DNA from: Myotis daubentonii
Taxonomy: Eukaryota > Chordata > Mammalia > Chiroptera > Vespertilionidae
Length of the DNA: 64,000 bases
Reading direction: 5' to 3'
NCBI RefSeq assembly: GCF_963259705.1
Contig: NC_081840.1
Location: 1,069,956 to 1,133,955 of the forward strand
Shown: one piece after another, positions 35,263-47,059 of the stretch
Position numbering within the stretch: the stretch's first letter is position 1
Layout of the letters: the number at the start of each line of letters is the position of its first letter
Translations under genes and position numbers: made by a program
The notes under the pieces: generated by a model
The model's database searches: none
Told to the model about the DNA's origin: nothing
Seen by the model: only the letters and a program-made list of their open reading frames with translations

Positions 35263-36327
35263 CATCCATTTTTAGTCTCAATACATCAAATATGTATAAT
35301 CAAGAAGGACTTGTCTTCAATTTCACTTACCACACTCTGTTTCTATCAGTGTACCAGATCCATCACACTGATCCCAATACAGATGCCAGATTGTCAATAA
35401 TATTCAGGACTAATAACCACTTTTCTTAATGGCCCGAATTGTTAGCCTGCTACAAGTCAACATGAAAAGAGGAAGGTATTAAGACAGGAAAAGATGAATA
35501 GACTTGTTCAATGAAAATGACTTGTGCTTCACCTGATGGGGAAGGGGAAGGAAAGAAGTGAAGCTACTGGGTAAGGAGTCATTCCCAGGAGAGTCGGAGA
35601 GAGGAGGAAACAGTCATCAGTGGCAGCAGTCTAAGACTTAGGACACTGGGGGAGGTTAGCTTTAGGAAGGGAAGGGAAATGACTAACTTTGAGGGGAACC
35701 AAAGGAAGTCTAGGGGCCATTCTCACCTGGGCTGTGCATTGGGGATCCCTCAGACTCATCCTGGAGCCATCCAGCCAGGACCTCTGGGGATTTGGGGGGG
35801 TGGGGTGTAGATGGATTTTTAAGGAAACATTTTTTAAATATTATATGGTAAATTTATTTATTTTTAACGGGATTTACTCGGATGATCTTAATAAAATTAT
35901 ATAAATTTCAAGTATACAATTCTATACTACATCCTCTGCCTATTGTATTATGTGTTCACCACCCCAAGTTGTTTTTGGTTTTTGAAATTCCACGATGATT
36001 TTAATGCACAGCTAGGCGGAAACAACTGGTTTAAGGAGGCTGAAGCAAAGTGCCCCACATAAGCCAGCGGTGGTAGCAGCACAAGCAGTTCCATCGTGGG
36101 CCACATGAAAAGCATGGGCTGGTCCTCTGCCTCCAAATTACTCAGCTCCCTGATCTGACCCACGACTCAGATGCCCTGAGATGCCAAATAGGCCGCATGG
36201 CTACAGAACCCTAAGCACTGACAGTGGCTCCAAAACAAACACCGACTTTAAAAAGAAAAAAGCCTGAGTGGGTGTAAGCAGGATTTCTCCGCAAAAGAAA
36301 CCAAAACCCTGATAAAAATAATCTAGT

Positions 36328-36665
36328 CCTGGCTGGTTTTCTCAATGGTTAGAGTGTTGACTCAAGGACCAAAGGATTGGACAGGGGTGGGCAAACTTTT
36401 TGACTCGAGGGCCACAATGGGTTCTTAAACTGGACCGGAGGGCTGGAACAAAAGCATGGATGGAGTGTTTGTGTGAACTAATATAAATTCAAAGTAAACA
36501 TCATTACATAAAAGGGTACGGTCTTTTTTTTTTTTTTTTTAGTTTTATTCATTTCAAAAGCCGCGGGCCATAGTTTGCCCACGGCTGGATTGGAAGGTTC
36601 GATTCCTGGTCAAGAGCACGGTTCAATCCCTGGCCCTGGTTGGGGCTCATACAGAGTCAATAATG
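36328..36665 (+). mobile_element. Ves SINE split by hAT
   Basis: Left half CCTGGCTGGTTTTCTCAATG...AAAGGATTGGA, right half GATTGGAAGGTTCGATTCCT. The hAT lies just before the B box. Confidence 0.85.
36382..36587 (+). mobile_element. Non-autonomous hAT MITE in Ves
   Basis: Ends CAGGGGTGGGCAAACTTTTT and TAGTTTGCCCACGGCTG, with an internal poly-T. The flanking duplication is (G)GATTGGA. Same family as 50695-52014 and 61155-61373. Confidence 0.92.
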
Positions 36666-38299
36666 CTTCAATAATCATTTGGCAACCTACTGTATATTTA
36701 GCATAGATTTGAAATTAATGTTCATTCTTTTTTTTTGTCCTTAATAATTTTGATTAAATTTTTTAAAACATGGGGAGTTCCCTTTCTCTCTTACTGAAAG
36801 TCTAGATTGCAGAATGGTGCTTGCACTTTACTCGAAAAATGCTTTACTACTGGGCCAGCAGGATCAACTAAAGGGTGTATTCTCCACTAAAGGGCCTGGT
36901 CAGATAGTTTAACTTAATGAATTTCCTTGTCCAATTTATACAGCATTGAACTAGAAGTGATAGCTAATACAAAGACTCATTATTTTAAAAAATACCCCAA
37001 TAGACTGGAATTATGGTAGAAAACCAGTATTAACACAAATCAAATAAATTCAGGTAAGAAAAAAAAAAATCAACAATACACATGAAATAAACTAGGCCTA
37101 TGCTGAAGGCAATTATTCCTGGGGCTGGCCCAAGAAGCGAAGTATTTACTCAGGAGACTGAACCAAGACCCAAAATAAGCTTGCTATGTTTGCAGTAGTA
37201 GATTTAACCTCTATAAGTTTCTAAAAGACAGTCCGATGCTAGAGCAAATGAAAAGAAAAAAAGCTAATAAATAGAGCATCTGACACTGGAAAAGATGGCA
37301 GAGTAAGGAGCGGCCTGCATTCCTAATGTGTTTAAAGCTGGCTAACTAACCAGCTACCATAATATACATTTAAAAAATCAATTATTTCATTACGTTACAA
37401 ATTTGTTTTTAATTAAATGGTTGCAGTTTAAGAAACCACTTGATTACTGCAGTGTTGACACAGGGATTCACCGTGTCAATCCTACAGTAAAGTCATCGTG
37501 TCACAGTATGTTGACATTTGAGTTTCTGCCACCAAGAACACTGAACAACAAAATCTCAGTCATATGAACCCAGAGGAAGGCTAGGGAATCACTGACAATT
37601 TTACTCCACAGATGGACGTTCCTTAGAAGGGCTGAGGCATTCAAGGCTCTTGGCCTGGCTGACATAACCTCCAGCTCACAGTCCTCTAGTTCAGGGCCCC
37701 ATACTGCTTTGCATAACCCCCCAGGCCTGCGTAGCCCCCACTGCCTCTGCTGCTCAGCCTACGTGTGCACCAACACTGAGAACGCCAGTGTCAACACTGC
37801 AGTGACAGCTGCAAAGGTCTTTCCATTCTTTGTTACTTGGTGAAAATATTTAGATCCTTCAAGGCGGACGTAAAACTTACTGCAAACCACGTGGGTTCAG
37901 AGTCAGCAGTCCTATGTATCTTTTCATCTCACTGTTGGTATCGTATCTTTTACCATCCTTTGCAATAAATCAGTAACCTAGTGGGTAACCAGGATTTCTT
38001 GAGTTCTGTGAGCCCAGAAGGGATCGTTGGAACCAACAATACATTTGTAGTTGGTCAGTAGAAGCACAGGCATCTGAGGTGGAGGGCAGTGTTATGGGAC
38101 TGAACCCTTTACCCGCCAAATCTGATTCTGCCTCCGAGTAGATCGGGTCAGAATTTACTTGAATTATCAGACACCCTGGCTGGCATTGGAAAATTGCTTC
38201 TTGGTGTGGGGAGGCCTCCACACACATGCTGGTACTGGGCCTGGGGACCCTTTCCAGATGTCAATTCCATGAAAGCAAAAACTTCCATTTGGTTCAATG

Positions 38300-38380
38300 C
38301 TGTGTCCACAGTGCTTAGAACAGTGCCTGGCATATAGCAGGTGTTTAATAATAAGTGTTAAATTAATGAGTGCATAAATA
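38300..38380 (-). mobile_element. MIR SINE fragment
   Basis: Contains GTGCTTAGAACAGTGCCTGGC with ATAGCAGGTGTTTAATAA. It matches the MIR 3' end. The strand is uncertain. Confidence 0.6.
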
Positions 38381-38464
38381 AACACACCTGCATAAAAGCA
38401 TGGCTCATGCAATTTTTGGAAGGGAAGGTACAAGGTCTTTGGGGTACAAGGTCTGCTTCTCTCT

Positions 38465-38690
38465 TTTTAAACTGAATTTACTGAAATGACGCTGGTTAAC
38501 AAAATTATACAGGTTTCAGGTACACAATTCCACAACACATCACCTGTACACTGTATTATGTGTTCACCACCTCAAGTCAAGTCTCTTTCCATCACCATTT
38601 AACACTCCTATATCTTCCTCCCTCTCAACTCCCCCCCTTTCTTCTCCCCCTCCCCCAGGCCTACTTCTCTTAAGTACCTGAAATATTCCT
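38465..38690 (-). mobile_element. Reversed LINE-like fragment
   Basis: The text ACACTGTATTATGTGTTCACCACC also occurs in similar form at 35925-35965, so both are copies of the same old reversed LINE 3' region. Family not certain. Confidence 0.45.
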
Positions 38691-38715
38691 CCAAACTTGA
38701 AACTATTAACCACTT

Positions 38716-38914
38716 TATTTAAAAAAATTTTTTTTTTATTTCAGAGAGGAAGGGAGAGGGAGATATAGAAACTCAATGATGACAGAGAATCATTTATCGG
38801 CTGCCTCCGGCTGGGAATAAAACACGCAACCTGGGCATGTGCCCTGACAGGGAACCGAACTGTGCCCTCCTGGTTCATAGGTCGACGCTCAACCACTGAG
38901 CCACACCAGGTAGG
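38716..38914 (-). mobile_element. Ves SINE
   Basis: Reverse copy with CAACCACTGAGCCACACC at its right end. Confidence 0.9.
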
Positions 38915-39544
38915 TGGGCTTAACTACCTTCTTTATAGCTACTAAGAAGGAAAACCTCAGGTTAGTTCCTATCCAAGATTTTATAAACCCCGAATGAGGG
39001 CAATTCAGTTACAGTAAGGTGGCACAACAGGATGAAAAGAGCCCATGTTTCAGTCAGACCAATATCTGCATCTTTGTTCCATCACTTACTGACCGGAGAG
39101 CTGGACTACACCCACTTCTCAGGCTGTCTCCTCACTGGAAAGCAGCACGGTAAGAATACTGAAGAAACAGAGTATGAAGAAGAAAAAATACCTATCAGAC
39201 CAGCTACTGTGAAAAAGTTTAAGGCCTATATGTGTAAGAGCATGGGAGGCACAGGCTCTAGTATTAATGACAATGAATTCCTATGCATTCATATACAATA
39301 GTGGTGCCAGGATACTGCTTAGCACAAGTGCTCTATGGTCTGAACTGTGGCAAACATGTTTCATTTAGAATTCATCAATGCTTGACTCAATGTCAACTAT
39401 GCCTATCAAAGAATGACTGCCTGGGTACCCATCACTTACCAGTTAGGGGACTTTGGGCGGGTTAGTTTATCCCTCTGGCATCTATTTCCTGAATAATAGA
39501 ACTTTACAACCTCATGAAACTGGAAAGATCAAATGAATACAAAG

Positions 39545-39913
39545 AATGTATTTTGTTCCCCACAAATTCACATGTTAAAACCCTAACCCACAAGGTGACA
39601 GTATTTGGAGATGGGCCATTTGGGAATTGAGTAGGTTTAGATGAGACCATGAGGATAGGCCCGCATGATGGGCTCAGTGCCCTTATAGTAGAGATACCAG
39701 AGTATGCTCGCGTGCACTGGTGCTGTGCACCCCCAGCCCTAGACATGGTGGGAAGGCTGCAACAGAAAGAGAACTCTCACCAGAACCCAACCATGTTGGC
39801 ATCCTGATCTGGGACTTCTCAGCCTCTACAACTGTGCAAAATAAATAAATGTCTGTTGTTTAAGTCTGCCAGTCTATGGTATTTTGTTATAGCAGCTTGA
39901 GCAAACTAATACA
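39545..39913 (+). mobile_element. MaLR LTR (MST-type)
   Basis: Order matches MST: TTCACATGTTAAAACCCTAAC, then AGGTGACAGTATTTGGAGAT, then GTGCCCTTATAGTAGAGA, then TATTTTGTTATAGCAGC at the end. Confidence 0.8.
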
Positions 39914-40169
39914 ACAAGTTAATATGGGTAATACACTTACAACAGTGCTCAGTATATAATAAATGCTAAAATATTAGCGGATATCAGAAGTAGTCTACAG
40001 CAATCATGTCCCACAAGAGACCTGGCTAGAATCTACCATTCAATTTTAAGCTTTACTTATTTCCCGTGAGGGGAAAACTGTAAACAAAAACATCTCCCAC
40101 TCCCCAAAACCAAGACAACAAAAACCTAATTTTCAGCAGGATGCACAATAATGGCAAACAGTCCTTATC

Positions 40170-40330
40170 CTGTGCCACGTACTATCCTCAGCTCTTCCAA
40201 GGGGTTTTGAATGTTACTTTATTTAATTCTCACTACGGCCCTATGAGGTACTTTATTATTCCCATCTGACAAATGAAAAAACTAAGACCAAGGAGGTTAA
40301 GTGACTTGTCACAGCAAGGCCGGGTTGAAG
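40170..40330 (-). mobile_element. MIR SINE
   Basis: CTCACTACGGCCCTATGAGG, CCCATCTGACAAATGAAAAA and TTAAGTGACTTGTCACAGC are reverse MIR. Confidence 0.75.
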
Positions 40331-41006
40331 CCTGGTGTGGATCCATTCAGCATGGCTTCACTGTGTTCCTAACCATACTTATGCTCCCCTCTCTTCATGT
40401 TAACAACAGTCCACTCCAAGACGGAAAGGAATGTTCATAACTTTGGATGGATTACACTTAGCATACTGGCATGTCTTAATAAAGTCTAGTATTTTTAAAA
40501 AGGTAAGCTACACTTTAAAAAAAATGAGCCCTTACTTACTTCTTAATGATAGATTCAGATTTAATAAGGACCAGACCCAGCAAGATTACCTGCACATAAC
40601 CAAATCAAAGCTAAAAGTGACTTTGCAAAACCAGGAAGGAGACTTTTTATTATTCATGCTGTTTTAAAACCATCATATGTATACAAAATTATAGAGATCT
40701 TTAAAGGTTGCCCTAAAAGACAGTGGTAAGGGGAAAATTTTCCAGTGGAGAAAAATACACCTCTTACTAGAATCTCATACTTATTAAATCAATGTGTCAG
40801 CCTGAATATTGTGAATACTTTGCAACTGACACGATTTTAACACCTGTGTTCAAAAGCTGCCTTAATAAGCCAGTCCACATTTTTGGGTAGTGGCAGGATA
40901 AAAAAATTACATATTGTTGATGGCAGTGTTCCTTAAAGTGACTGCTAGCTTCTAAGGCTGTGCTCCATGCACCAGGGCTTAAAAGCACAATATAAAGAGA
41001 GCTGTT

Positions 41007-41228
41007 GCCGAAACCGGTTTGGCTCAGTGGATAGAGCGTCGGCCTGTGGACTGAAAGGTCCCAGGTTCGATTCCGATCAGGGGCATGTACCTTGGTTGGT
41101 TGCGGGCACATCCCCAGTAGGGGGGTGTGCAAGAGGCAGCTGATCGATGTTTCTCTCTCATCGATGTTTCTAACTATCTCTCTCTCCCTTCCTCTCTGTA
41201 AAAAAAAATCAATAATATATATATATAA
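41007..41228 (+). mobile_element. Young Ves SINE
   Basis: Head GCCGAAACCGGTTTGGCTCA. Flanked by repeated AAAGAGAGCTGTT. Confidence 0.94.
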
Positions 41229-41307
41229 AAAGAGAGCTGTTCTTGATGTGTGATTGGTACTGAGGAAGAAAAAAGGCTGAAAGAACTACTATTAAAAGGC
41301 CAAAGAG

Positions 41308-41521
41308 CCCAGCCAGCATGGCTCCGTGGTTGAGCATCAAGCTATGAACCAGGAGGTCACAGTTTGATTCCTGATCAGGGCACATGCCCGGGTTGTGGGC
41401 TCGATCCCCAGTGTGGGGTGTGCAGGAGGCAGGTGGTCAATGATTCTCTCTCATTATTGATGTTTCTTTCTCTCTCCCTCTCCCTTCCTCTCTGAAATCA
41501 ATAAAAATATATTTTTTAAGA
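41308..41521 (+). mobile_element. Ves SINE
   Basis: Head CCCAGCCAGCATGGCTCCGT and tail GAAATCAATAAAAATA. Flanked by AAAGGCCAAAGA-type repeats (41298 and 41520). Confidence 0.9.
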
Positions 41522-41535
41522 AAGGCCAAAGATGT

Positions 41536-41750
41536 GCCCTGGCCAATGTGGTTCTGTTGGTTGGAGCATTGTCCCATGCACTGAATGGTCTTGGATTAGA
41601 TTCCCAGTCAGGGCACATCCCTAGGTTGCGGGTTTGGTCCCCAGTTGGGGCACATACGAGAGGCAACCATTCGATGTGTCTCTCTCATGCCGTGTCTGTC
41701 TGTCTGTCTCTCTCAAATCAATAAACACACCCTAGGGTGACAATCTAAAA
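41536..41750 (+). mobile_element. Ves SINE
   Basis: Head GCCCTGGCCAATGTGGTTCT and tail TCAATAAACACACCC. Confidence 0.88.
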
Positions 41751-41898
41751 AAAGGGGGGGGTCAAATATGCCAGGTCCACTCCACCCTACTATTTTCCCA
41801 TGGAAAATGAACTCAGTAAAGAATTTGAAAGAAATATAGAATGCTTCTAATTTATAAGAAAAGAATACAAACTTATACACACGATTTAAAACAATACC

Positions 41899-42108
41899 CG
41901 CCCAGCCGGCATGGCTTAGTGGTTGAACGTCGACCTATGATCCAAGAGGTCATGGTTTGATTCCTGGTCAGGGCACATGCTTGGGCTGCAGGATCAGGTC
42001 CCAGTGTGGGATGCGCAGGAGGCAGCTGATCAATGAGTCTCTCTCATCATTGATGTTTCTATCTCTCCCTCTCTGAAATAAATTTAAAAATGTTTATAAA
42101 TAAATAAA
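41899..42108 (+). mobile_element. Ves SINE
   Basis: Head CCCAGCCGGCATGGCTTAGT. Fourth Ves in the same orientation within 1.1 kb. Confidence 0.9.
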
Positions 42109-42453
42109 ACACTGCCCTATAAACCGAAAACATTACACTTACCAATTTATCTAACTTGGACCGATAAGTCTTTTGTGGATGGCTCATACTTGAACTACAT
42201 GACAAACAATCTCAAAGTCTTATGTGCCAAAATTAATGGTGATGCAAATTTGCATAATCACACTATCAGGCTAACCAGGCAACTTATCATGTACTAAACT
42301 GATAATGATAGGACAAACAGTAATTTTAATAACAATAATAATAATAACAATAATAAAAGTATAGCAATTAAAAACTATAGCCAAGAATAATGAAAAAAGC
42401 AAGCGACAAAGAAGGAAAAATTATAACCAGCTCAAGAAAGTATTATGATAAAA

Positions 42454-43565
42454 CTAGAGGCCCGGTGCACAAAAATTTGTGCACTCGGGGGGAAGGGGGG
42501 GGGGGGTCCCTCAGCCTGGCCTATGCCCTCTCGCAGTCTGGGAACCCTCGGGAGATAACGCCCTGCTGGCTTAGGCCTGCTCCTGGGTGGCAGAGGGCAG
42601 GCCCAATCCCTAGGTGCAGCCCCTGGTCGGGCTCAGAGCAGGGCCGACTGGGGAGTTGGGGCGCCGCCCCCTGTCATGCACAGAGCAGGGCGGATGGGGA
42701 GGTTGCAATACCACCCCCAGTCACGCTCAGGGTAGGGCCGATTGGGGGGTTGGGGCACCGCCCCGTCACACTCAAAGCAGGGTCGATGGGGAGGTTGCAG
42801 CGCCACCCCATCACGCACAGAGCAGGGTCAATCAGGGGGTTGGGGAGCTCCCCCGTGTCACGCACAGAGCAGGGCCCATCAGGGGTTTGAGGAGCTCCCC
42901 CGTCACTCAGAGAGTAGGGCTGATAGGGGAGTTGGGGCACTGCCCCCTGTCACACACACAGCAGGGTAGATCAGGGGGTTGGGGCGCCGCCCTCTATCAC
43001 CCACAGAGCAGATCGATCAGGGGGTTGGGGCGCCGCCACTGTCACACTCAGGGCAGGGCCGATGGGGAGGTTAGGGCTCTACCCCGTCACACACAGAGCA
43101 GGGCCTGTGGGGGGGGGGGGGCGGGGGTTGGGGCGCCACCCTCTATCACCCACAGAGCAGGGCCAATCAGTGGGTTGGGGCGCTGCCACTCTCACACTCA
43201 GGGCAGGGCCGATGGGGAGGTTATGGCTCTACCCCATCACACACAGAGCAGGGCCCGTGAGGGGGGCGGGGGGAGGGGGCGCCGCACCCTGTCACACACA
43301 GAGCCGCAGGGCGATCAGGGGGTTAGGGAGCTCCCCCGTATCAGGCACAGAGCAGGGCTGATCAGGAGGTTGGGGCGCCTTCCCCTGTCATGAACAGAGC
43401 AGGGCGGATAGGGAGGTTGTGGCCTTGCCCCTTGTCACACAGAGCCGCAGGGCGATCAGGGGGTTTGGGCGCTGCCCCCTGTCATGCTGATCCCTGTGCC
43501 GGGGAGGCCTCTTGACTCCGCTGATCCCGGTGCTGGGAGGCATATTACCCTTTTACTATATAGGA
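42454..43565 (-). mobile_element. HeliBat Helitron with tandem array
   Basis: Left end CTAGAGGCCCGGTGCACAAA (Helitron 3' end) and right end CCCTTTTACTATATAGGA (5' end). The inside is dominated by a GC-rich tandem array. ORFs of up to 259 codons here only reflect repeat composition. Confidence 0.85.
42630..43480 (-). repeat. GC-rich minisatellite, unit about 47 bp
   Basis: Repeating elements GAGCAGGGC...GATCAGGGGGTTGGGG...CGCCGCCCCCTGTCAC recur about every 45-50 bp, some 16-18 times, with drift. Confidence 0.85.
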
Positions 43566-44265
43566 TAGAGGCCTGGTGCATGGGTGGGGCCGGCTGGTTT
43601 GCCCTGAAGGGTGTCCTGGATCAGGGTGGGGGTCCCCACTGGGGTGCCTGGCCAGCCTGGGCGAGGGGATGATGGCTGTTTGCAGCTGGTCACACACCCT
43701 TCAGGGTGGGGGTCCCCACTGGGGTGCCTGGCCAGCCTGGGTGAGGGGATGATGGCTGTTTGCAACTGGTCACACACCCTTCAGGGTGGGGGTCCCCACT
43801 GGGGTGCCTGGCCAGTCTGGGTGAGGGGCTGAGGGCTGAAGCTCCCAACTGCTCCTTTTGTTCTTTTTTCTTTTTTATTCTGGGCCAGCTTTAGCTCTGG
43901 CTCCAGCTCTGAGGCCTCTGCTGCTGAAAGCAGGTATCTGGTTTGTTTGGGTTCTATAATCGAAACAATGTATAACTCCAGCTCTGAGATCCCGGCTCCG
44001 GCTCGCTGAAAGCATGTTTCTGGGGTTTTGTTTAGCTTCTATATTTGTTACAATGTTTCAAACTGCAGGCTCAGAGGCTGGCAAGGCAGGCGGCGAACGT
44101 TGGTTTCCTCCGTCAATGAAGCAAGCAAGCCTCCTATTAGTTTCAAGCTGCCTGGTTGCTGGCCGCCATCTCAGCTGGTAGTTAATTTGCATATCTCCCT
44201 GATTAGCCAATAGGAAGGGTAGCGGTCGTACGCTAATTACCATGTTTTTCTTTTATTAGATAGGA
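43566..44265 (-). mobile_element. HeliBat Helitron abutting the previous one
   Basis: Left end TAGAGGCCTGGTGCATG (3' end, first C missing) starts right after the previous element. Right end CTTTTATTAGATAGGA. Its 5' region (AATTAGCGTACGACCGCTA in reverse) matches the Helitron at 50814. Confidence 0.85.
43621..43835 (+). repeat. Tandem repeat, 80 bp x 2.7
   Basis: TCAGGGTGGGGGTCCCCACT recurs at 43621, 43701 and 43781, exactly 80 bp apart, with few differences. Inside the Helitron. Confidence 0.95.
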
Positions 44266-44279
44266 AGGATTCTCCCCTA

Positions 44280-44475
44280 GAGCCCTGGCCAGTGTGGCTC
44301 AGGGGGTTTAGTGTCATCCGGTACACCAAGAGGTCACTGGTTCAATTCCCAGGGCACATGCCTGGGTTTAGGGCTCGATCCCCAGTAGGGAGTGGGCCAA
44401 AGGCAACCAGTTGATGTTTCTCTCTCTCTCCCTCTCCCTTCCTCTCTAAAAACCAATAAAAACGTATTTTAAATT
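44280..44475 (+). mobile_element. Ves SINE
   Basis: Head AGCCCTGGCCAGTGTGGCTC and tail AACCAATAAAAACG. Confidence 0.9.
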
Positions 44476-44899
44476 CTCAATAGAAAACTGCTAGAATTCC
44501 AGTTACCTACAAGGACAGTGGGAGATTTGTAACATCATTTGAATTCTGAACACGAATACTCAGTAAACTTGTTTATATGCTTAGTTTTAGTTAGTACCAA
44601 AAGTCCTTAGCTATATAAAGAAATAAAAGTTTAAGGACATAAATACAATTTCATCTTCAGAACAAAGGACTGGAATTTTTGAATCTGTTCCAGGGCCACC
44701 TTGAAAATCCTTAAGGCCCACTATGCCTTTCAGAACCACGTGTTTAAATACAATTTTTAGTGCAAGGTAAAGTCTACCTCCCTCCCCACCTCACACATGA
44801 ACAAGGCTTAAAAATTCTCATGACATAAATGGAAAATAACCATCAGGAATACGTTAGGAACGTACACAAAGCATTATACTTACAGTATCTTAAATGTGC

Positions 44900-45060
44900 A
44901 ACGCTTTGCCATTTACAAAGCTTTCATAATACCCATTATTTCATTAATAATCCATCCCGAGAAGATGAAATTATCTCCATTTTAAATATAAGAAGGCTAA
45001 GGTCCAGAAAATTAAGTGACCTGCTCATGGTTAAGTTACATATTTGGCTGTCACAGCCAA
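44900..45060 (-). mobile_element. MIR-like SINE (tentative)
   Basis: AAGAAGGCTAAGGTCCAGAA and TTAAGTGACCTGCTCATGG follow the reverse MIR core. Confidence 0.55.
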
Positions 45061-45172
45061 GAGTAAAATTCAGGACTTCTTGTCTAATGCAATGTCTCTG
45101 TATCACCCACCTCCCTAGGCCAAATCTAAAAATCAAATGCAATATATAAAAAGCCTTTTAAAAACGAAAAAT

Positions 45173-45392
45173 AGCCCTGGCTGGTTTAACTCAGTGGAGA
45201 GAGCATTGGCCTGCGAACTGAAGGGTCCTGGGTTCGATTCCAGTCAAGGGCAGATGCCTGGGTTGTGGGCTCCATCCCCAGTGGGGGACTTGCGGGACGC
45301 GGCCAATCCATGATTCTCTCTCATCATGGATGTTTCTACCTCTCTCTCCCTCTTCCTTCCTCTCTGAAATCAATTAAAACAAAAAACAAAAA
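45173..45392 (+). mobile_element. Ves SINE
   Basis: Head AGCCCTGGCTGGTTTAACTC and tail GAAATCAATTAAAAC. Confidence 0.9.
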
Positions 45393-45830
45393 CCAATAAA
45401 AATACTAGATCTCATTATAAAGATTATCAATCATTTGCAGAATGCACCAGTGAAATGCCTACGCCCAGGCCCTACACGAACGATTCAATTTCTCCTGTGG
45501 GCCAGTCATCAGGGCTTTGAAAAGGCCCAGATGAGTCTAACATGCACCAGGCTTAGAACTCCTGGGTTACTAGGTGACATAAATGGCAACAGTGTATTAC
45601 AGACATGTTGTTCCAACTACCATTCAGTATTCCTTTTATATGAATTAATCCACACTCCTTTATTTGACCTCGTGTGAGTTTAATAAAGCCAAAATGCTGA
45701 CTTTGAAGATCTATGTATTAGTTACACAGTGTATAATGAATGCTGACTAAAAATGAATTATATGAAAATATGTGGTTCTGTATTATTTTTAAAAACTCTA
45801 TTCTAATCATTATTTAGAACATTCAATTTA

Positions 45831-46057
45831 GCCGAGACCGGTTTGGCTCAGTGGATAGAGCGTCGGCCTGCGGACTGAGAGGTCCCGGGTTCGATTCCGG
45901 TCAAGGGCATGTACCTGGGTTGTGGGCACATCCCCGGTGGGGGATGTGCAAGAGGCAGCTGATCGATGTTTCTCTCTCATTGATGTTTCTAACTCTCTCT
46001 ATCTCTCTCCCTTCCTCTCTGTGAAAAATCAATAAAATGTATTTAAAAAAAAAAAAA
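45831..46057 (+). mobile_element. Young Ves SINE with 16-bp TSD
   Basis: Head GCCGAGACCGGTTTGGCTCA with intact A-box and B-box (GGTTCGATTCC). A perfect duplication TAGAACATTCAATTTA lies at 45815-45830 and 46058-46073. About 260 bp from MARK3 coding exon 3. Confidence 0.96.
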
Positions 46058-46319
46058 TAGAACATTCAATTTAAAAGTACAGCCTTCAGTTTGCTACTAA
46101 GAACATTAAAAAGCATTATCTTCAACTGAAGGAAAAAAATCCAATTAATACTACATTTATACAATGCTACATTTAAGTTGCATTCTTTTGAGGAATACAA
46201 AGCTTTACTGTACTAAAACACAGTAAGTAAAATACCAGTAGAGGTATTTAAGAGGCAAATTAGATGGCAATTAGCACTGAAAATCATTTAAAAAGTACTG
46301 GATACTGGACCAATCTTAC

Positions 46320-46373
46320 CTTTTGTAGACTTGTTGGATTCAACTGAGTTTTGTCAATTATTTTTATTGCAAC
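46320..46373 (-). CDS. MARK3: MARK3 coding exon 3: VAIK lysine
   Basis: This is a 54-base exon, phase 0 at both ends, encoding VAIKIIDKTQLNPTSLQK. It carries the ATP-anchoring lysine of the VAIK motif (Lys85 in human numbering). The acceptor is ...TTTCTAG and the donor is GTAAGA. It is too short to show as an independent ORF. It was found by matching the gap between exon 2 and the next kinase block. It is flanked by the two longest introns in the window. Confidence 0.97.
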
Positions 46374-46857
46374 CTAGAAAAAAATAAATTAATAAAATTT
46401 ATGGGTTTTAAGAAGTTGGTACTTACAGACTGGTAATAATTTTTATAAGTGCCCAGACATGTAGTAATGTTAAAAAGCAAGTAAACAAACCTCAAAACCT
46501 AGTTTAGCATTGTAATAAGATTTTTTAATAAATATCTTAAAATTGAAAACAGGGACTTTATGCAAATAAGGGTACTATTATAACAGTTTAAATGAAGACA
46601 TCTATAGACAAGGAAAAAAGATCTCACAAACCAAAAATTAACAAGAGAGATTACACAATGAAAACACTTCTCAAAATGTATGGCAATGCAACAAATCTAT
46701 TCACTATTTACTAACATTATAGTTATATTGGACTCCACGATGCAAGGGCAGGAACCACAGCTTTTATAGGTTTATACAGCCCAGAATGCCTTGCACACAG
46801 TGGGAACTGAGTAAATATATGAACAAACAGGTTGCTGTTGAATATGAAAACTTAACA

Positions 46858-47033
46858 AAATTTTTTAAACTATTTTATTAATTGATTTGACAGTGAGAAA
46901 GATCAACTTGCTGTTCCATTTATTTATGCATTCTTTGGCTGATTCCTGTTATATGCCCTGACTGGAGACTGAATCTGAAACTTTGGTGCATTAGGAGGAC
47001 ACTCTAACCAACTGAGCTAGCCTGCCAGGGCAA
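46858..47033 (-). mobile_element. Ves SINE, diverged
   Basis: Reverse copy ending CTAACCAACTGAGCTAGCCT. Confidence 0.75.
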
Positions 47034-47059
47034 AACATTTTATTAAAAAGATAGAAAAT

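Noticed and set aside
42390..43393. Long plus-strand reading frames (up to 259 codons) in a GC-rich stretch
   Set aside because: They lie in the tandem array of a Helitron. All frames are open because stops are rare in the repeat unit. The peptide is a repeat of the unit with no known domain.
45831..45910. tRNA-like genes (many sites with GGCTCAGTGG and GGTTCGATTCC)
   Set aside because: These are the tRNA-derived heads of Ves SINEs. They lack a full cloverleaf and are followed by SINE body.
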